From DATFVJ01 sp963851085 (GTDB lineage Bacteria; Actinomycetota; Actinomycetes; Streptosporangiales; Streptosporangiaceae): a DNA stretch of 64,000 nt. A model generated the notes under the pieces. It was not told the DNA's origin and searched no databases. It saw only the letters and a program-made list of their open reading frames with translations. The position numbers and the translations under genes are program-made. Shown one piece after another: positions 15,914-26,100 of the stretch (position 1 is its first letter; each line of letters begins with the position of its first letter). The stretch spans positions 248,001-312,000 of the forward strand of contig CAWKNX010000016.1 in NCBI GenBank assembly GCA_963851085.1, in the 5' to 3' direction.

Positions 15914-18285
15914 TGGTCGCGGTTCCCACGGAAGCGGGTACGGGTGCGCCGGTTACCGTCGCGCTGGTCATGGCTGCCGCCACGGTCACCCCGGTCGCCA
16001 CGGTCATCCCGGTCGCCGCCGCCTGGCCCGCGCGCGCCGCCACCGAGATCCTCGCCGGCGGCCTCACGCTCGACGACCTCGACCGGCACAAGCGACAGCT
16101 TGCCGCGGTCGTCGACCTCGCGGATCTCGACCTGGATCTTCTCCCCTACCTTGATCACGTCGTCGAGGTTCTCGATCCTGGCGCCGCCGTGGAGCTTGCG
16201 GATCTGCGAGATGTGCAGCAGGCCGTCCTTACCGGGCAGCAGTGAGATGAACGCGCCGAACGTCGTGGTCTTCACCACGGTGCCCAGGTAGCGCTCACCG
16301 ACCTCGGGCATGTGCGGATTGGCGATCGAGTTGATCGCGGACCTGGCGGCCTCGGCGGACGGGCCGTCAGTGGCGCCGATGTAGATCGTGCCGTCGTCCT
16401 CGATCGTGATCTCGGCGCCGGTGTCCTCCTGGATTGAGTTGATCATCTTCCCCTTGGGGCCGATCACCTCACCGATCTTGTCCACGGGCACCTTGATCGT
16501 AATGATCCGCGGTGCGTACGGGCTCATCTCTCCCGGCGCACTGATCGCCTGCCGCATCACATCCAGGATCGTCAGCCTGGCGCCCTTGGCCTGCTTGAGC
16601 GCGGCGGCCAGGACCGAGGCTGGGATACCGTCGAGCTTGGTGTCGAGCTGCAGCGCCGTGATGAACTCAGCCGTGCCCGCCACCTTGAAGTCCATGTCGC
16701 CGAACGCGTCCTCGGCGCCGAGGATGTCGGTCAGGGTGACGTACTGTCCGCCCTCGTGAATCAGGCCCATGGCGATCCCGGCCACCATGTCCTTCAGCGG
16801 CACGCCGGCGTCGAGCAGCGACATCGTGCTCGCGCAGACCGAGCCCATCGACGTGGAGCCGTTGGACCCGATCGCCTCGGACACCTGCCTGATGGCGTAG
16901 GGAAACTCCTCACGGGTCGGCAGCACCGGGATGAGCGCCCGCTCAGCGAGGGCACCGTGCCCGATCTCCCTGCGCTTCGGCGAGCCCACCCGGCCCGTCT
17001 CCCCCGTTGAGTAGGGCGGCATGTTGTAGTTGTGCATGTAGCGCTTGGTGCGGTCCGGGTTGAGCGTGTCAATGGTCTGCTCCATGCGGAGCATGTTCAG
17101 CGTGGTAACGCCGAGTACCTGGGTCTCACCACGCTCGAACAGCGCGGACCCGTGCACCCGCGGCAGTACGTGCGCCTGCGAGGTCAGCGGCCGGATGTCC
17201 GCCACGGCGCGGCCGTCGATGCGCGCGCCCTCCGCGATGATCCGCTCGCGCACCAGCTTCTTGGTCAGCGCACGGAACGCGTGGCTGATCTCCTTCTCCC
17301 GGCCCTCGAACGCGGTGCCGAGCTTCTCCAGTGCGAGGGCCTTGACCCGGTCGGTCTCGCCTTCGCGCTGCTGCTTGGCCGCAATGGTCAGAGCCTGCGC
17401 CAGCTCGCCGCGCACCGCCTCGGTCAGCGCGTCGTAGACGTCCTGCTGGTAGTCCTGGAAGACGGGGAAGACCGTCGTATCCTTCGGTTCCTTGGCCGCG
17501 GCGGCGGCAACGCTGCCCTGTGCCTCGCAGAGCAGCTTGATGAACGGCTTAGCCGCTTCAAGCCCCTCGGCCACAGTCTCCTCGGTGGGTGCGACCGCAC
17601 TGCCCTGGCCGTCCGCTGCCGCCGCGAGCAGGGCAAGGGTCTGCTTGGTCGACTCCGCCTCGACCATCATGATGGCGACGTCGCCTGCGTTACCGCCGTC
17701 GCCACCGTCCTCACCCACGACCCGGCCGGCCACGACCATGTCGAAGGTGGCGCGCTCGAGCTCGGTGTGGGTCGGGAAGGCGACCCACTGGCCCTCGATG
17801 AGCGCGACCCGCACGGCACCGATCGGGCCGGAGAAGGGCAGCCCGGCGAGCTGAGTCGACAGCGAGGCCGCGTTGATGGCGACCACGTCGTAGAGGTGCT
17901 CGGGGTGCAGCGCCATGATGGTGGCGACGACCTGCACCTCGTTGCGCAGGCCCTTGACGAACGACGGGCGCAGTGGCCGGTCGGTGAGGCGGCAGGTGAG
18001 GATCGCGTCCTCGGACGGCCGGCCCTCGCGGCGGAAGAACGAGCCTGGGATGCGGCCCGCGGCGTACATCCGCTCTTCCACGTCGACGGTGAGCGGGAAG
18101 AAGTCCAGCCCTTCCTTCGGATGCTTGGACGCGGTCGTTGCCGCCAGGACCATCGATTCGTCGTCCAGATAGGCGACGGCGGAACCGGCGGCCTGGCGGG
18201 CGAGCCTGCCGGTCTCGAAACGTATCTTGCGGGTACCGAACCGCCCATTGTCGATAACGGCTTCGGCGCTGTGCACACCCTCCAC
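15910..18285 (-). CDS. pnp: polyribonucleotide nucleotidyltransferase
   Basis: 791 residues. PNPase degrades RNA 3' to 5' by phosphorolysis and can add tails; in actinobacteria it also touches the stringent-response system. Two RNase PH-like domains (about residues 15-230 and 335-560) are followed by a KH domain (VDKIGEVIGPKGKMINSIQE, about 617-640) and an S1 domain (GERYLGTVVKTTTFGAFISL), then a Gly/Asp/Arg tail. Coupled to the M16 peptidase by overlap. A 12-bp hairpin separates it from rpsO, the usual arrangement in which rpsO transcripts partly read through. Confidence 0.97.
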   Translation of the reverse strand: MEGVHSAEAVIDNGRFGTRKIRFETGRLARQAAGSAVAYLDDESMVLAATTASKHPKEGLDFFPLTVDVEERMYAAGRIPGSFFRREGRPSEDAILTCRLTDRPLRPSFVKGLRNEVQVVATIMALHPEHLYDVVAINAASLSTQLAGLPFSGPIGAVRVALIEGQWVAFPTHTELERATFDMVVAGRVVGEDGGDGGNAGDVAIMMVEAESTKQTLALLAAAADGQGSAVAPTEETVAEGLEAAKPFIKLLCEAQGSVAAAAAKEPKDTTVFPVFQDYQQDVYDALTEAVRGELAQALTIAAKQQREGETDRVKALALEKLGTAFEGREKEISHAFRALTKKLVRERIIAEGARIDGRAVADIRPLTSQAHVLPRVHGSALFERGETQVLGVTTLNMLRMEQTIDTLNPDRTKRYMHNYNMPPYSTGETGRVGSPKRREIGHGALAERALIPVLPTREEFPYAIRQVSEAIGSNGSTSMGSVCASTMSLLDAGVPLKDMVAGIAMGLIHEGGQYVTLTDILGAEDAFGDMDFKVAGTAEFITALQLDTKLDGIPASVLAAALKQAKGARLTILDVMRQAISAPGEMSPYAPRIITIKVPVDKIGEVIGPKGKMINSIQEDTGAEITIEDDGTIYIGATDGPSAEAARSAINSIANPHMPEVGERYLGTVVKTTTFGAFISLLPGKDGLLHISQIRKLHGGARIENLDDVIKVGEKIQVEIREVDDRGKLSLVPVEVVEREAAGEDLGGGARGPGGGDRDDRGDRGDRGGSHDQRDGNRRTRTRFRGNRDQ

Positions 18286-18540
18286 GGGAGGGACCTCCTT
18301 GGTGTCCTTGGAGTCCCGCGCGGGCCCGCCGGCCAGCCGTGGCGTGCCGTGTCGATCACCGGCCGGTCTTCGATTGAAGCTCTCGGCTCATGACGGGGCC
18401 GGGGCGAACCCGGTGCGTCAATCCGAGAACCACTACCGAGGACCGGCCCTGGGCGGGCATGCCGGATCCGGGCTGCGGGACATCCTGTTAGCTTGTGTCA
18501 CGTTCTTCAGTTGTATCGCGGCGCTGTTACACACCGCGCA

Positions 18541-18567
18541 GAGGGAGCGGCCATCGGCCGCTCCCTC
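18541..18567 (-). terminator. hairpin between rpsO and pnp
   Basis: GAGGGAGCGGCC-ATC-GGCCGCTCCCTC is a perfect 12-bp stem with a 3-base loop, 9 bp past the rpsO stop. It is well placed to end or attenuate rpsO transcription, or to be an RNase III site controlling pnp. Bases 18286-18540 hold no gene. Confidence 0.75.
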
Positions 18568-18575
18568 TCGCACGC

Positions 18576-18845
18576 TTACCTGCGCAGGCCGAGACGTTCG
18601 ATCAGCTGGCGGTACCTGGTGATGTCCTTCTTCGCCAGGTACTTCAGCAGCCGCCGACGCCGTCCGACCAGCAGCAGCAGGCCACGCCTGCTGTGATGAT
18701 CATGCTTGTGCGCCTTCAGGTGCTCGGTCAGGTCATTGATCCGCCGCGTCAGCAGTGCGACTTGGACTTCCGGCGAGCCGGTGTCACCCTCACCCGTCGC
18801 ATGCTCCGCGATGATCGTCTTCTTGACGGCGGTCTCGAGCGGCAC
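18576..18845 (-). CDS. rpsO: 30S ribosomal protein S15
   Basis: 89 residues, the exact family length. The conserved GEGDTGSPEVQVALLTRRIN and DHHSRRGLLLLVGRRRRLL segments are intact. S15 binds the central domain of 16S rRNA early in 30S assembly. Upstream (18876-18900) GTGCGTACTGT is repeated twice with 14-bp phasing, possibly a regulatory site. Confidence 0.98.
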   Translation of the reverse strand: MPLETAVKKTIIAEHATGEGDTGSPEVQVALLTRRINDLTEHLKAHKHDHHSRRGLLLLVGRRRRLLKYLAKKDITRYRQLIERLGLRR

Positions 18846-19019
18846 GTCGCTCCTTATCTGTGCTTGCCGCGCACGGTGCGTACTGTTCAGTGCGTACTGT
18901 GCACGGGTGCTGAGGATGCGGGGGTAGATACCCCGCGGCCCGCCACCTGAGGGTGCAGCAGGCCAAGCCAGTGGTTAACCCACCGACAGCACCTCACCGT
19001 ACCACGCCCTTTCCGTCAG

Positions 19020-19982
19020 CTATCCACCGCTCACAGTGATCTGGCGGGCCCGGTCGACATCCCTGTGCATCTGCCCGACAAGCTCGTCGACCGACGCGAA
19101 CTTCTCCGTGCTGCGCAGCCTGGCGGTGAAATCCACCGCGACGTGCGTGCCGTACAGATCCAGGTCGTCGCGGTCCAGTGCATACGCCTCGACCGTCCGT
19201 TCGTGGGGAAGACCGTCGTCGAATGTCGGGTTGGTGCCGATCGAGATAGCCGCGGGCCAGCGCTCGTCCGGTCGGCCATCAGGATCGAAACTGGACAGCC
19301 AGCCCGCGTAGACACCGTCGGCGGGGATCGCCGTGTGCGGCAGCCACTCGAGGTTGGCGGTGGGGAACCCGAGTGCGCGGCCGCGCCGGTGACCGCGGAC
19401 CACCACGCCCTCGACACGGTGCGGCCGGCCAAGCGCGCGCGCGGCACCCTCGACGTCACCGGCCGCGAGCCGCTCCCTGATGTGGCTCGAGGAGATCGTG
19501 ATCCCGTCGTCGACCAGGAGCGGCACGCCTTCTGCGACGAAGTCGTACTTCTCGCCAAGTTCGGTGAGCAGGCTGAGGTCACCCGCGGCCTTGTGGCCGA
19601 ACCTGAAGGTCGCCCCGATCACCACCCGGGCGGCCCGCAGCTTGTCGACGAGTACCGCGCGGACGAACTCGTCCGGTCTGAGCTGCGAAAACTCGTAGGT
19701 GAACGGCAGCACGCAGACGGCGTCCACGCCAAGTCCGCCGAGAAGCTCGGCACGCCGCCGCGACGTGCACAGGAATGGCGGGTGTGTTCCTGGCCGCACG
19801 ACCTCATCAGGGTGCGGGTCAAAGGTGACCGCCACGACTGGCAGCCCGGCCGCTGCCGCCGCCTCGGCCGCGCGTTCGACCAGGCGCTGATGCCCACGGT
19901 GCACGCCGTCGAACACACCGATCGTGACGACACCGGCACCCCAGTCAGTGGGCACATCGTCGAGGCCGTGCCAGAGCCGCAC
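19020..19982 (-). CDS. ribF: bifunctional riboflavin kinase / FAD synthetase
   Basis: 320 residues. The N-terminal nucleotidyltransferase half has GVFDGVHRGHQRL and SSSHIRERLAAGDV; the C-terminal flavokinase half has GRALGFPTANL and a PAAISIGTNPTF loop. It converts riboflavin to FMN and FMN to FAD. Position between truB and rpsO is conserved in actinobacteria. Confidence 0.96.
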   Translation of the reverse strand: MRLWHGLDDVPTDWGAGVVTIGVFDGVHRGHQRLVERAAEAAAAAGLPVVAVTFDPHPDEVVRPGTHPPFLCTSRRRAELLGGLGVDAVCVLPFTYEFSQLRPDEFVRAVLVDKLRAARVVIGATFRFGHKAAGDLSLLTELGEKYDFVAEGVPLLVDDGITISSSHIRERLAAGDVEGAARALGRPHRVEGVVVRGHRRGRALGFPTANLEWLPHTAIPADGVYAGWLSSFDPDGRPDERWPAAISIGTNPTFDDGLPHERTVEAYALDRDDLDLYGTHVAVDFTARLRSTEKFASVDELVGQMHRDVDRARQITVSGG

Positions 19983-20305
19983 GCTGCGCTCCCCTCCCGC
20001 GAGTGTCGCCTGCCGCCGGCCATGGGCCGGCGCGGGCCTAACGTCTCAAGCCTGCCATGCGCGCGGTGACCGCCGCGCCACCCTCCCGCTGATCGCCAGT
20101 GTGGCCGCAGCGCCCGCGCCCCTTGCCCGGCGGCCCGCACCCAGCGGCCCGCACCCAGCCATCGGCCCTGAAGTCGGCCCGGCAACGAGATACCCGGGCA
20201 TCGCGCACCGCACGGTGCCGCACGGTGCCGCACGGTGCCGAGGGGCAGAGCGGGCCCTTGGCGCCGGTGGGATTCGTGGGGTCTCGGGATCTGCGGGCCA
20301 TACAG
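19983..20305. other. gene-free region between ribF and truB
   Basis: 323 bases. CACGGTGCCG is repeated three times (20211-20240) and a CGGCCCGCACCCAG direct repeat occurs near 20131-20160. No coding sequence is supported. Confidence 0.5.
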
Positions 20306-21208
20306 TCAGGGCACGAACACGGCGAGCGGCCTGGCCAGGTCCCCCTTGTCCTGTACCAGTGCCAGGAACCCGCCGTCCGGGCCGTAGACGGCGACCGGCC
20401 CAGGACCGAGACCCGTGGCGGGCAGCGTGCCACCGTGGGTCACTCGTTCGGCTTCCTGGGCTGACACGTCCCTGCGCGGGAACTCGGCCGCGGCTGCGTC
20501 GGCCAGCGGCAGCACGGTGCAAGACTCGGCAAGCTCGTCGAGCGTGCGTGCGCTCGTGACGTCGTAGCGGCCCGCCCTGACGCGGCGCAGCGCGATGAGG
20601 TGTCCGCCGACGCCGAGTGCCCCGCCGAGGTCCCGCGCGAGTGCGCGGATATAAGTGCCGCTCGAGCAGGTCACTGAAACGTCGGCATCGATCACGGCGA
20701 TATCGTCGCAGACGGCTCCGCTGGCGGCACGGCGAATCGCCGTGATCTCGAACGTGCGCACCGTGACCTCGCGCGGCTTCAGCGGAGCCTCGCGGCCCGA
20801 GCGCGCCATCCGGTAAGCCCGGACGCCCGCCACCTTCACCGCGCTCACCTGGGGCGGCACTTGGCTGATCTCGCCGGTCAGCGCCGCGGCGGCGGCGGCG
20901 ATTTCGCTGTCGGCCAGGTGGCCGGCGCCCGCCGCGGACACGATCTCGCCCTGTGCGTCGTCGCTGCTCGTGGCCTGGCCGAGCCGGATGGTTCCCGTGT
21001 ATGCCTTGTCCGCCAGGGTCAGGTGGCCGAGCAGCCTGGTCGCCTTTTCCACACCGACGACCAGGACGCCGGTCGCCATCGGGTCAAGCGTGCCGGCGTG
21101 GCCGACCCGGCGGGTGCCGGCCAGATGGCGGATCCTGGCCACCACATCGTGCGAAGTCCATCCGGGTGGCTTGTCGACGATCAAGAGACCCGAGGCAGCG
21201 GCGGTCAC
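20306..21208 (-). CDS. truB: tRNA pseudouridine-55 synthase
   Basis: 300 residues. TruB makes the universal pseudouridine 55 in the T-loop of tRNA. RRVGHAGTLDPMATGVL holds the catalytic Asp; the KAYTGTIRLGQAT and CSSGTYIRALARDLG motifs are also present. The GTG start overlaps the stop of the DHH gene (GTGA, 21205-21208). Confidence 0.97.
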   Translation of the reverse strand: MTAAASGLLIVDKPPGWTSHDVVARIRHLAGTRRVGHAGTLDPMATGVLVVGVEKATRLLGHLTLADKAYTGTIRLGQATSSDDAQGEIVSAAGAGHLADSEIAAAAAALTGEISQVPPQVSAVKVAGVRAYRMARSGREAPLKPREVTVRTFEITAIRRAASGAVCDDIAVIDADVSVTCSSGTYIRALARDLGGALGVGGHLIALRRVRAGRYDVTSARTLDELAESCTVLPLADAAAAEFPRRDVSAQEAERVTHGGTLPATGLGPGPVAVYGPDGGFLALVQDKGDLARPLAVFVP

Positions 21209-22299
21209 CGGCTGCTTTCCGCCGCCGCGCCGCCATCGGCGAGCAGTTCACGCAGCCGCCCGATGGCATCGGTCACCGGCCAGCGCGAGGTGAACCCGGC
21301 CGCCACCGGGTGGCCGCCGCCGCCGAGTTCGACGCACACGCGCCCGACGTCCACCTTGCCCTTCGACCTGGCCGACACCTGCCAGGCGCCGTCGTCGTCC
21401 TGCTTGAAGACGATGGCGACCTCGGCCTCCTCGGTCCTGCGGACCACGTCGATCATCGGCTCGACCGTGTCATAGGCGAGGCCGTGCGCGACTCGGTCGG
21501 CACGGCTAACGGTCGTCCAGACCAGGCCCAGCCCGCCGACCTGCCGCGGCTCGAGCACGGCACGGCCAAGCGCGGCGGAAAGGACCCGCAGGTAGGCGAA
21601 GGGCGCACGGTCCCAGAGCTCACGCGCGACCACCTCGGGCTCGATGCCTGTCCCGAGCAGCCTGGCCGCGAGACCGTGCACGCCCACCGTCGTTGACGCG
21701 TGCTTGAAAGAGCCGGTATCGGTCACCAGCCCGGCGTACAGGCCCACCGCGACCGGCCGGGTAAGCGGCAGGCCCAGGCGGTCGACCAGCTCACATGCAA
21801 GCACAGCGGTGGCCGCGGCGGCCGGATCCACGAGGTGAATCGTGCCGAACCGGGTGTTCGAGGCGTGGTGATCGACGACGATCAGCTCACCTGCCCGCGC
21901 CGCATTCGGCGCGAGCACACCGAGGCGGCCCCGGCTCGCGGCGTCGAAAGTGATCATCACCTGCGGCTCCGCAGGAACCTCCCGTGGCTGGGTGAGCAGG
22001 TCCAGGCCCGGAAGGAATCGCAGGTTATCCGGCACCCACAGCGGATCGTCGCCGAAGGATGCCACGACCCGCTGACTTCGCCGGCCGCGGGAGTCCCGCT
22101 CCCCGGCGGCGCGCAGCGCGTGTGCGACGGCGAGCATGGAGCCGAGCGCATCGCCGTCCGGGCGCACATGGCAGGCAAGGCATACCTCGTCCGCGGTTTC
22201 CAGGGCAGCCACGGCCCGGTCCCAATCGTTCGCCGACGCACCGGCCGCAAGGTCCGGCGGCAGATCCGGCGCGCCGGCCGAAGAGCTGACGACGCTCAC
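21205..22299 (-). CDS. DHH-family phosphoesterase (NrnA-like)
   Basis: 364 residues. The HVRPDGDALGSMLA, TFDAA and VVDHHASN motifs of the DHH domain and the GGGGHPVAAGF motif of the DHHA1 domain are present. Relatives between rbfA and truB degrade nanoRNA, pAp or cyclic dinucleotides. The GTG start overlaps the rbfA stop and its own stop overlaps truB, so three genes are translated in series. Confidence 0.93.
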   Translation of the reverse strand: MSVVSSSAGAPDLPPDLAAGASANDWDRAVAALETADEVCLACHVRPDGDALGSMLAVAHALRAAGERDSRGRRSQRVVASFGDDPLWVPDNLRFLPGLDLLTQPREVPAEPQVMITFDAASRGRLGVLAPNAARAGELIVVDHHASNTRFGTIHLVDPAAAATAVLACELVDRLGLPLTRPVAVGLYAGLVTDTGSFKHASTTVGVHGLAARLLGTGIEPEVVARELWDRAPFAYLRVLSAALGRAVLEPRQVGGLGLVWTTVSRADRVAHGLAYDTVEPMIDVVRRTEEAEVAIVFKQDDDGAWQVSARSKGKVDVGRVCVELGGGGHPVAAGFTSRWPVTDAIGRLRELLADGGAAAESSR

Positions 22300-22850
22300 G
22301 ATGCGGAGTATCCCGCTTCGTGATCTGATCCGTCCGGGGATTGCCGAAGGTCGTACCCGGCCCTTACCCGCTTCTCAGCACCGCCGATGCCGACCGGTCC
22401 CTCTTCCTCGGCATCCTCGTCCGGCGCATCGTCATCGGCCGCCGTCTTGTACGGGTCGGGGTCGCCCGCCGGCAGTGCGCCCTCGCGGCTGCGCGCGACA
22501 CCGGCATCGGCGACGCGGGCCTGCTCGAGCAACTCCTCGATGTGCCGCGCATTGTCCGGCACCGTGTCGGCGACGAACGTCAGCGACGGGGTATGCCGCA
22601 GACCCGTCTGGCGCCCGACCTCGGATCTGATGACACCCTTGGCGCTCTCAAGCGCCACCGCGGTCGCCGCCCGCTCTTCTGGCGGCCCGTACACGGTGTA
22701 GTACACGGTCGCATCGCGCAGGTCCCCGGTCAGGCGCGCATCGGTCACCGTGATGAAGCCAAGCCGCGGATCCTTGATCCGGCGCTCCAGCATCTCCGCG
22801 ACGATCCGGGCGATCCGGTCGGCGAGCTTGCGCGCACGTGCGGCGTCCAT
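22296..22850 (-). CDS. rbfA: 30S ribosome-binding factor A
   Basis: 184 residues. The first 120 residues form the KH-like RbfA domain (ARKLADRIARIVAEMLERRI, then DPRLGFITVTDARLTGDLRD), needed for late 30S maturation and cold growth. An acidic C-terminal tail (DDDAPDEDAEEEGP) of about 60 residues is longer than in E. coli but common in actinobacteria. Confidence 0.96.
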   Translation of the reverse strand: MDAARARKLADRIARIVAEMLERRIKDPRLGFITVTDARLTGDLRDATVYYTVYGPPEERAATAVALESAKGVIRSEVGRQTGLRHTPSLTFVADTVPDNARHIEELLEQARVADAGVARSREGALPAGDPDPYKTAADDDAPDEDAEEEGPVGIGGAEKRVRAGYDLRQSPDGSDHEAGYSAS

Positions 22851-22856
22851 GACCAG

Positions 22857-23153
22857 TCACTCCTCTTCAGTGAACAGCCGCTGCCGCGCGGACAGCAGCT
22901 CAAGCTCGGGCCGGCCCGCGACGAGGCGCTCGCACGCCGCGAGCACCTCGCCAGCGTAGGCGGCCGTCGATGACACAACGGCGATCCCGATTTCCGCTCG
23001 GCGGTGACGATCGAGATAACCGGTTTCCGCCACGGAGGCACCTGGATAACGCCGCCGCAGTTCTGCGACGAGGGGCCGGACCGCGGAACGCTTCTGCTTC
23101 AGCGACGCGACGTCACCGAGCAACAGGTCCAGCGTCAGTACGCCGACGTACAT
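22857..23153 (-). CDS. DUF503 family protein
   Basis: 98 residues. MYVGVLTLDLLLGDVASLKQ and the KRSAVRPLVAELRRRYPGAS segment are the family signature. The gene is nearly always found between infB and rbfA; a small ferredoxin-like fold is expected and the role, presumed in ribosome maturation, is not known. Confidence 0.93.
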   Translation of the reverse strand: MYVGVLTLDLLLGDVASLKQKRSAVRPLVAELRRRYPGASVAETGYLDRHRRAEIGIAVVSSTAAYAGEVLAACERLVAGRPELELLSARQRLFTEEE

Positions 23154-23177
23154 CCGGCCCCAGTTCCAGGTGCGTTA

Positions 23178-26100
23178 TCAGGTTCGCGGCTTCTCTCGCA
23201 TCTCGAAGGTCTCGATGACATCCTCGAGCTTGATGTCGCTGTAGCCGATGCCGATGCCACATTCGAAACCGTCGCGCACGTCGGTGACGTCATCCTTGTA
23301 CCGACGGAGCGACTCCACGGTGAGGTTGTCGGAGACCACCACACCGTCGCGGACGAGGCGTGCCTTGCTGCCCCGGTGGATGGTGCCAGAGCGCACTATG
23401 CAGCCTGCCACGTTGCCGATGCGCGGCACCCGGAACACCTCCCTGACCTCGGCGGTACCGAGTTGCACTTCTTCGAACTCGGGCTTGAGCATGCCCTTGA
23501 GCGCTGCCTCGATCTCGTCGATCGCCTGGTAGATCACCGAGTAGTACCTGATGTCCACGCCCTCGCGCTGCGCGAGCTCGCCCACCCGTTCCGCTGGCCG
23601 GACGTTGAAGCCGATGATGACCGCGTCCGACGCGATGGCCAGGTTGACGTCGTCTTGCGTGATGGCGCCGACGCCACGGCCGATCACACGCAGATTGACT
23701 TCGTCGCCAACGTCGATCTTGAGCAACGCATCTTCGAGCGCTTCCACCGAGCCCGAGACGTCACCCTTGATGATGAGCAGGAGTTCTTCCTTCTCCCCTG
23801 CCTTGAGTGCGCTCTCCAGATCCTCGAGGGTGACGCGGCGGCGGCGCTGCGCGAACTGCGCGTTGCGCTCGCGCGCCTCGCGCCGTTCTGCGATCTGCCT
23901 GGCCACGCGGTCGTCGTTGACGACAAGGAAACTGTCGCCCGCGCCCGGAACCGCGGCGAGGCCGAGTACGAGCACCGGACGGGACGGTGGCGCCGATGTC
24001 ACGGGGTCGGCGTTCTCGTCGAGCATTGCCCGTACCCGGCCGAACGCCTCACCGGCGACGATCGGGTCACCCACGTGCAGCGTGCCGCGCTGGACCAGAA
24101 CGGTCGCAACCGGTCCGCGCCCACGGTCCAGATGCGCCTCGATCGCGACGCCCTGGGCCGGCTGATGCGGGTTGGCACGCAGATCGAGCTCGGCATCAGC
24201 GGTCAGCACGATCGCCTCGAGGAGGTTGTCGATGCCGATCCGCTCCTTGGCGGATACGTCGACGAACAGCGTCTGGCCGCCGAACTCCTCGGCCACCAGC
24301 CCGTATTCGGTGAGCTGCGCGCGCACCCGCTGCGGGTCCGCTCCCTCTTTATCGATCTTGTTGACGGCGACCACGACCGGCACCCCCGCGGCCTGGGCAT
24401 GGTTGAGCGCCTCTGTGGTCTGCGGCTTCACACCATCGTCCGCGGCGACAACAAGGACCACCAGGTCGGTGGTCTCCGCGCCACGCGCCCGCATCGCGGT
24501 GAACGCCTCGTGACCCGGGGTGTCGATGAACGTGATCTTGCGTTGCTGGCCGTCGACCTCGGTCATGACCTGGTATGCGCCGATGTGCTGGGTGATGCCA
24601 CCAGCCTCTGCTGCCGCCACGTTGGTGTGCCTGATCGCGTCGAGCAGCTTGGTCTTCCCGTGGTCGACGTGGCCCATCACGGTGACCACTGGTGGCCGCG
24701 CGACGAGATCGGCGTCGTCTCCCTCATCCTCGCCGAACTCGATGTCGAAGGACTCAAGCAGCTCGCGGTCCTCCTCCTCCGGCGACACAACCTGCACGTT
24801 GTAGTTCAGCTCGAGGCCGAGCGACTGCAGGGTCTCGTCGTTCACCGACTGGGTAGCGGTAACCATCTCACCCAGGTGGAAGAGCACCTGGACGAGCGAT
24901 GCCGGGTTCGCCCCGATCTTGTCGGCGAAGTCGGCGAGCGAGGCGCCGCGGGACAGCCTGATCACCTGGCCGTTACCGCGCGGGACTTGCACGCCGCCGA
25001 TCGATGGCGCCTGCATGTTGTCGAACTCCGCGCGCCGCTGCTTCTTCGACTTCCTGCCACGTGCCGGACGGCCGCCAGCGCGGCCGAACGCACCCTGTGT
25101 ACCGCTGCGGCCACGACCCGCGGGGCCGCCGGGACGCGCACCGCCACCGGGACCGCCGCCGCCGCCAGGGCCGCCCCGCGGCCCACCGCCCGCGCGCTGG
25201 CCGGGCGCCGCGCCGGCGCCGCCGCCGCGCCCGCCGGGTCGCACGCTACCGGAACCGCCCGGTGCTGGCCTGCCGCCACCGCCACCGCCACCGCCTGGGC
25301 CGCGGCTTGGGGCCGGGCGCGACGGCATGTTCATCGGGCTCGGGCGCGGGCCACCTGGACGGGGCGCACCCGGTGCCGGTGGCCGACCGGGGCCGGCGCC
25401 GCGACCTGCGGGGGGCCGCGGCATGCCGCCCGCCTGCCCACCACGGGCCCCAGGGCCCGCGCCAGCCGACTGGCCAGGGCCTGCCGCCCCTGGCCGCGGC
25501 GGGCCGGGACGTGGCGGCGCACCATGCGGCGGGGCGCCCTGCGGCGGGCCTGCATGCGGCGGGCCTGCGTTTGGTGGCGCGCCCTGCGGCGGGGCGGACC
25601 GCGCCGCCCCCATGCCCGTCGCCGTCGAACTGAACGGATTGTTGCCGGGCCGAGGCCCGGGCCTGACACCTGGACGTCCGCCCGGACGTCCGCCTGGCCT
25701 GCCTCCTGGCCTCGGGGCGGCTGGCCTCGGGGCTCCTGGCTTCGGCGCGCCGGGCCCCTGGGGGGCCGCGCCCGGCCGTGCCTGCGGCGCGGCGGGCTGC
25801 GGCGCGGCCTGCGACGGCACCGCTGGCGGTGGTACGGCTGGCGGCACCGCTGGCGGCACCGCTGGCGCCGCGGCGGCGGGTCCCGCCTGCGGCGCGGCTG
25901 GCCGCTGGGCGCCATCACGCTCATCCGCAGGGCGAACCTGGGGAGCGCTACGGCCGTCCGTGGCGCGACCCTGCGCACCTGCGGGAACACCGGGAACACG
26001 TGGTGGCGCAGGCCGCACGCCAGGGGGGGTGACGCCAGGGGGCGCGACGCCAGGGGGCGCGACGCCAGGGGGCGCGACCGCAGGAGGCGTGGCACCCGCG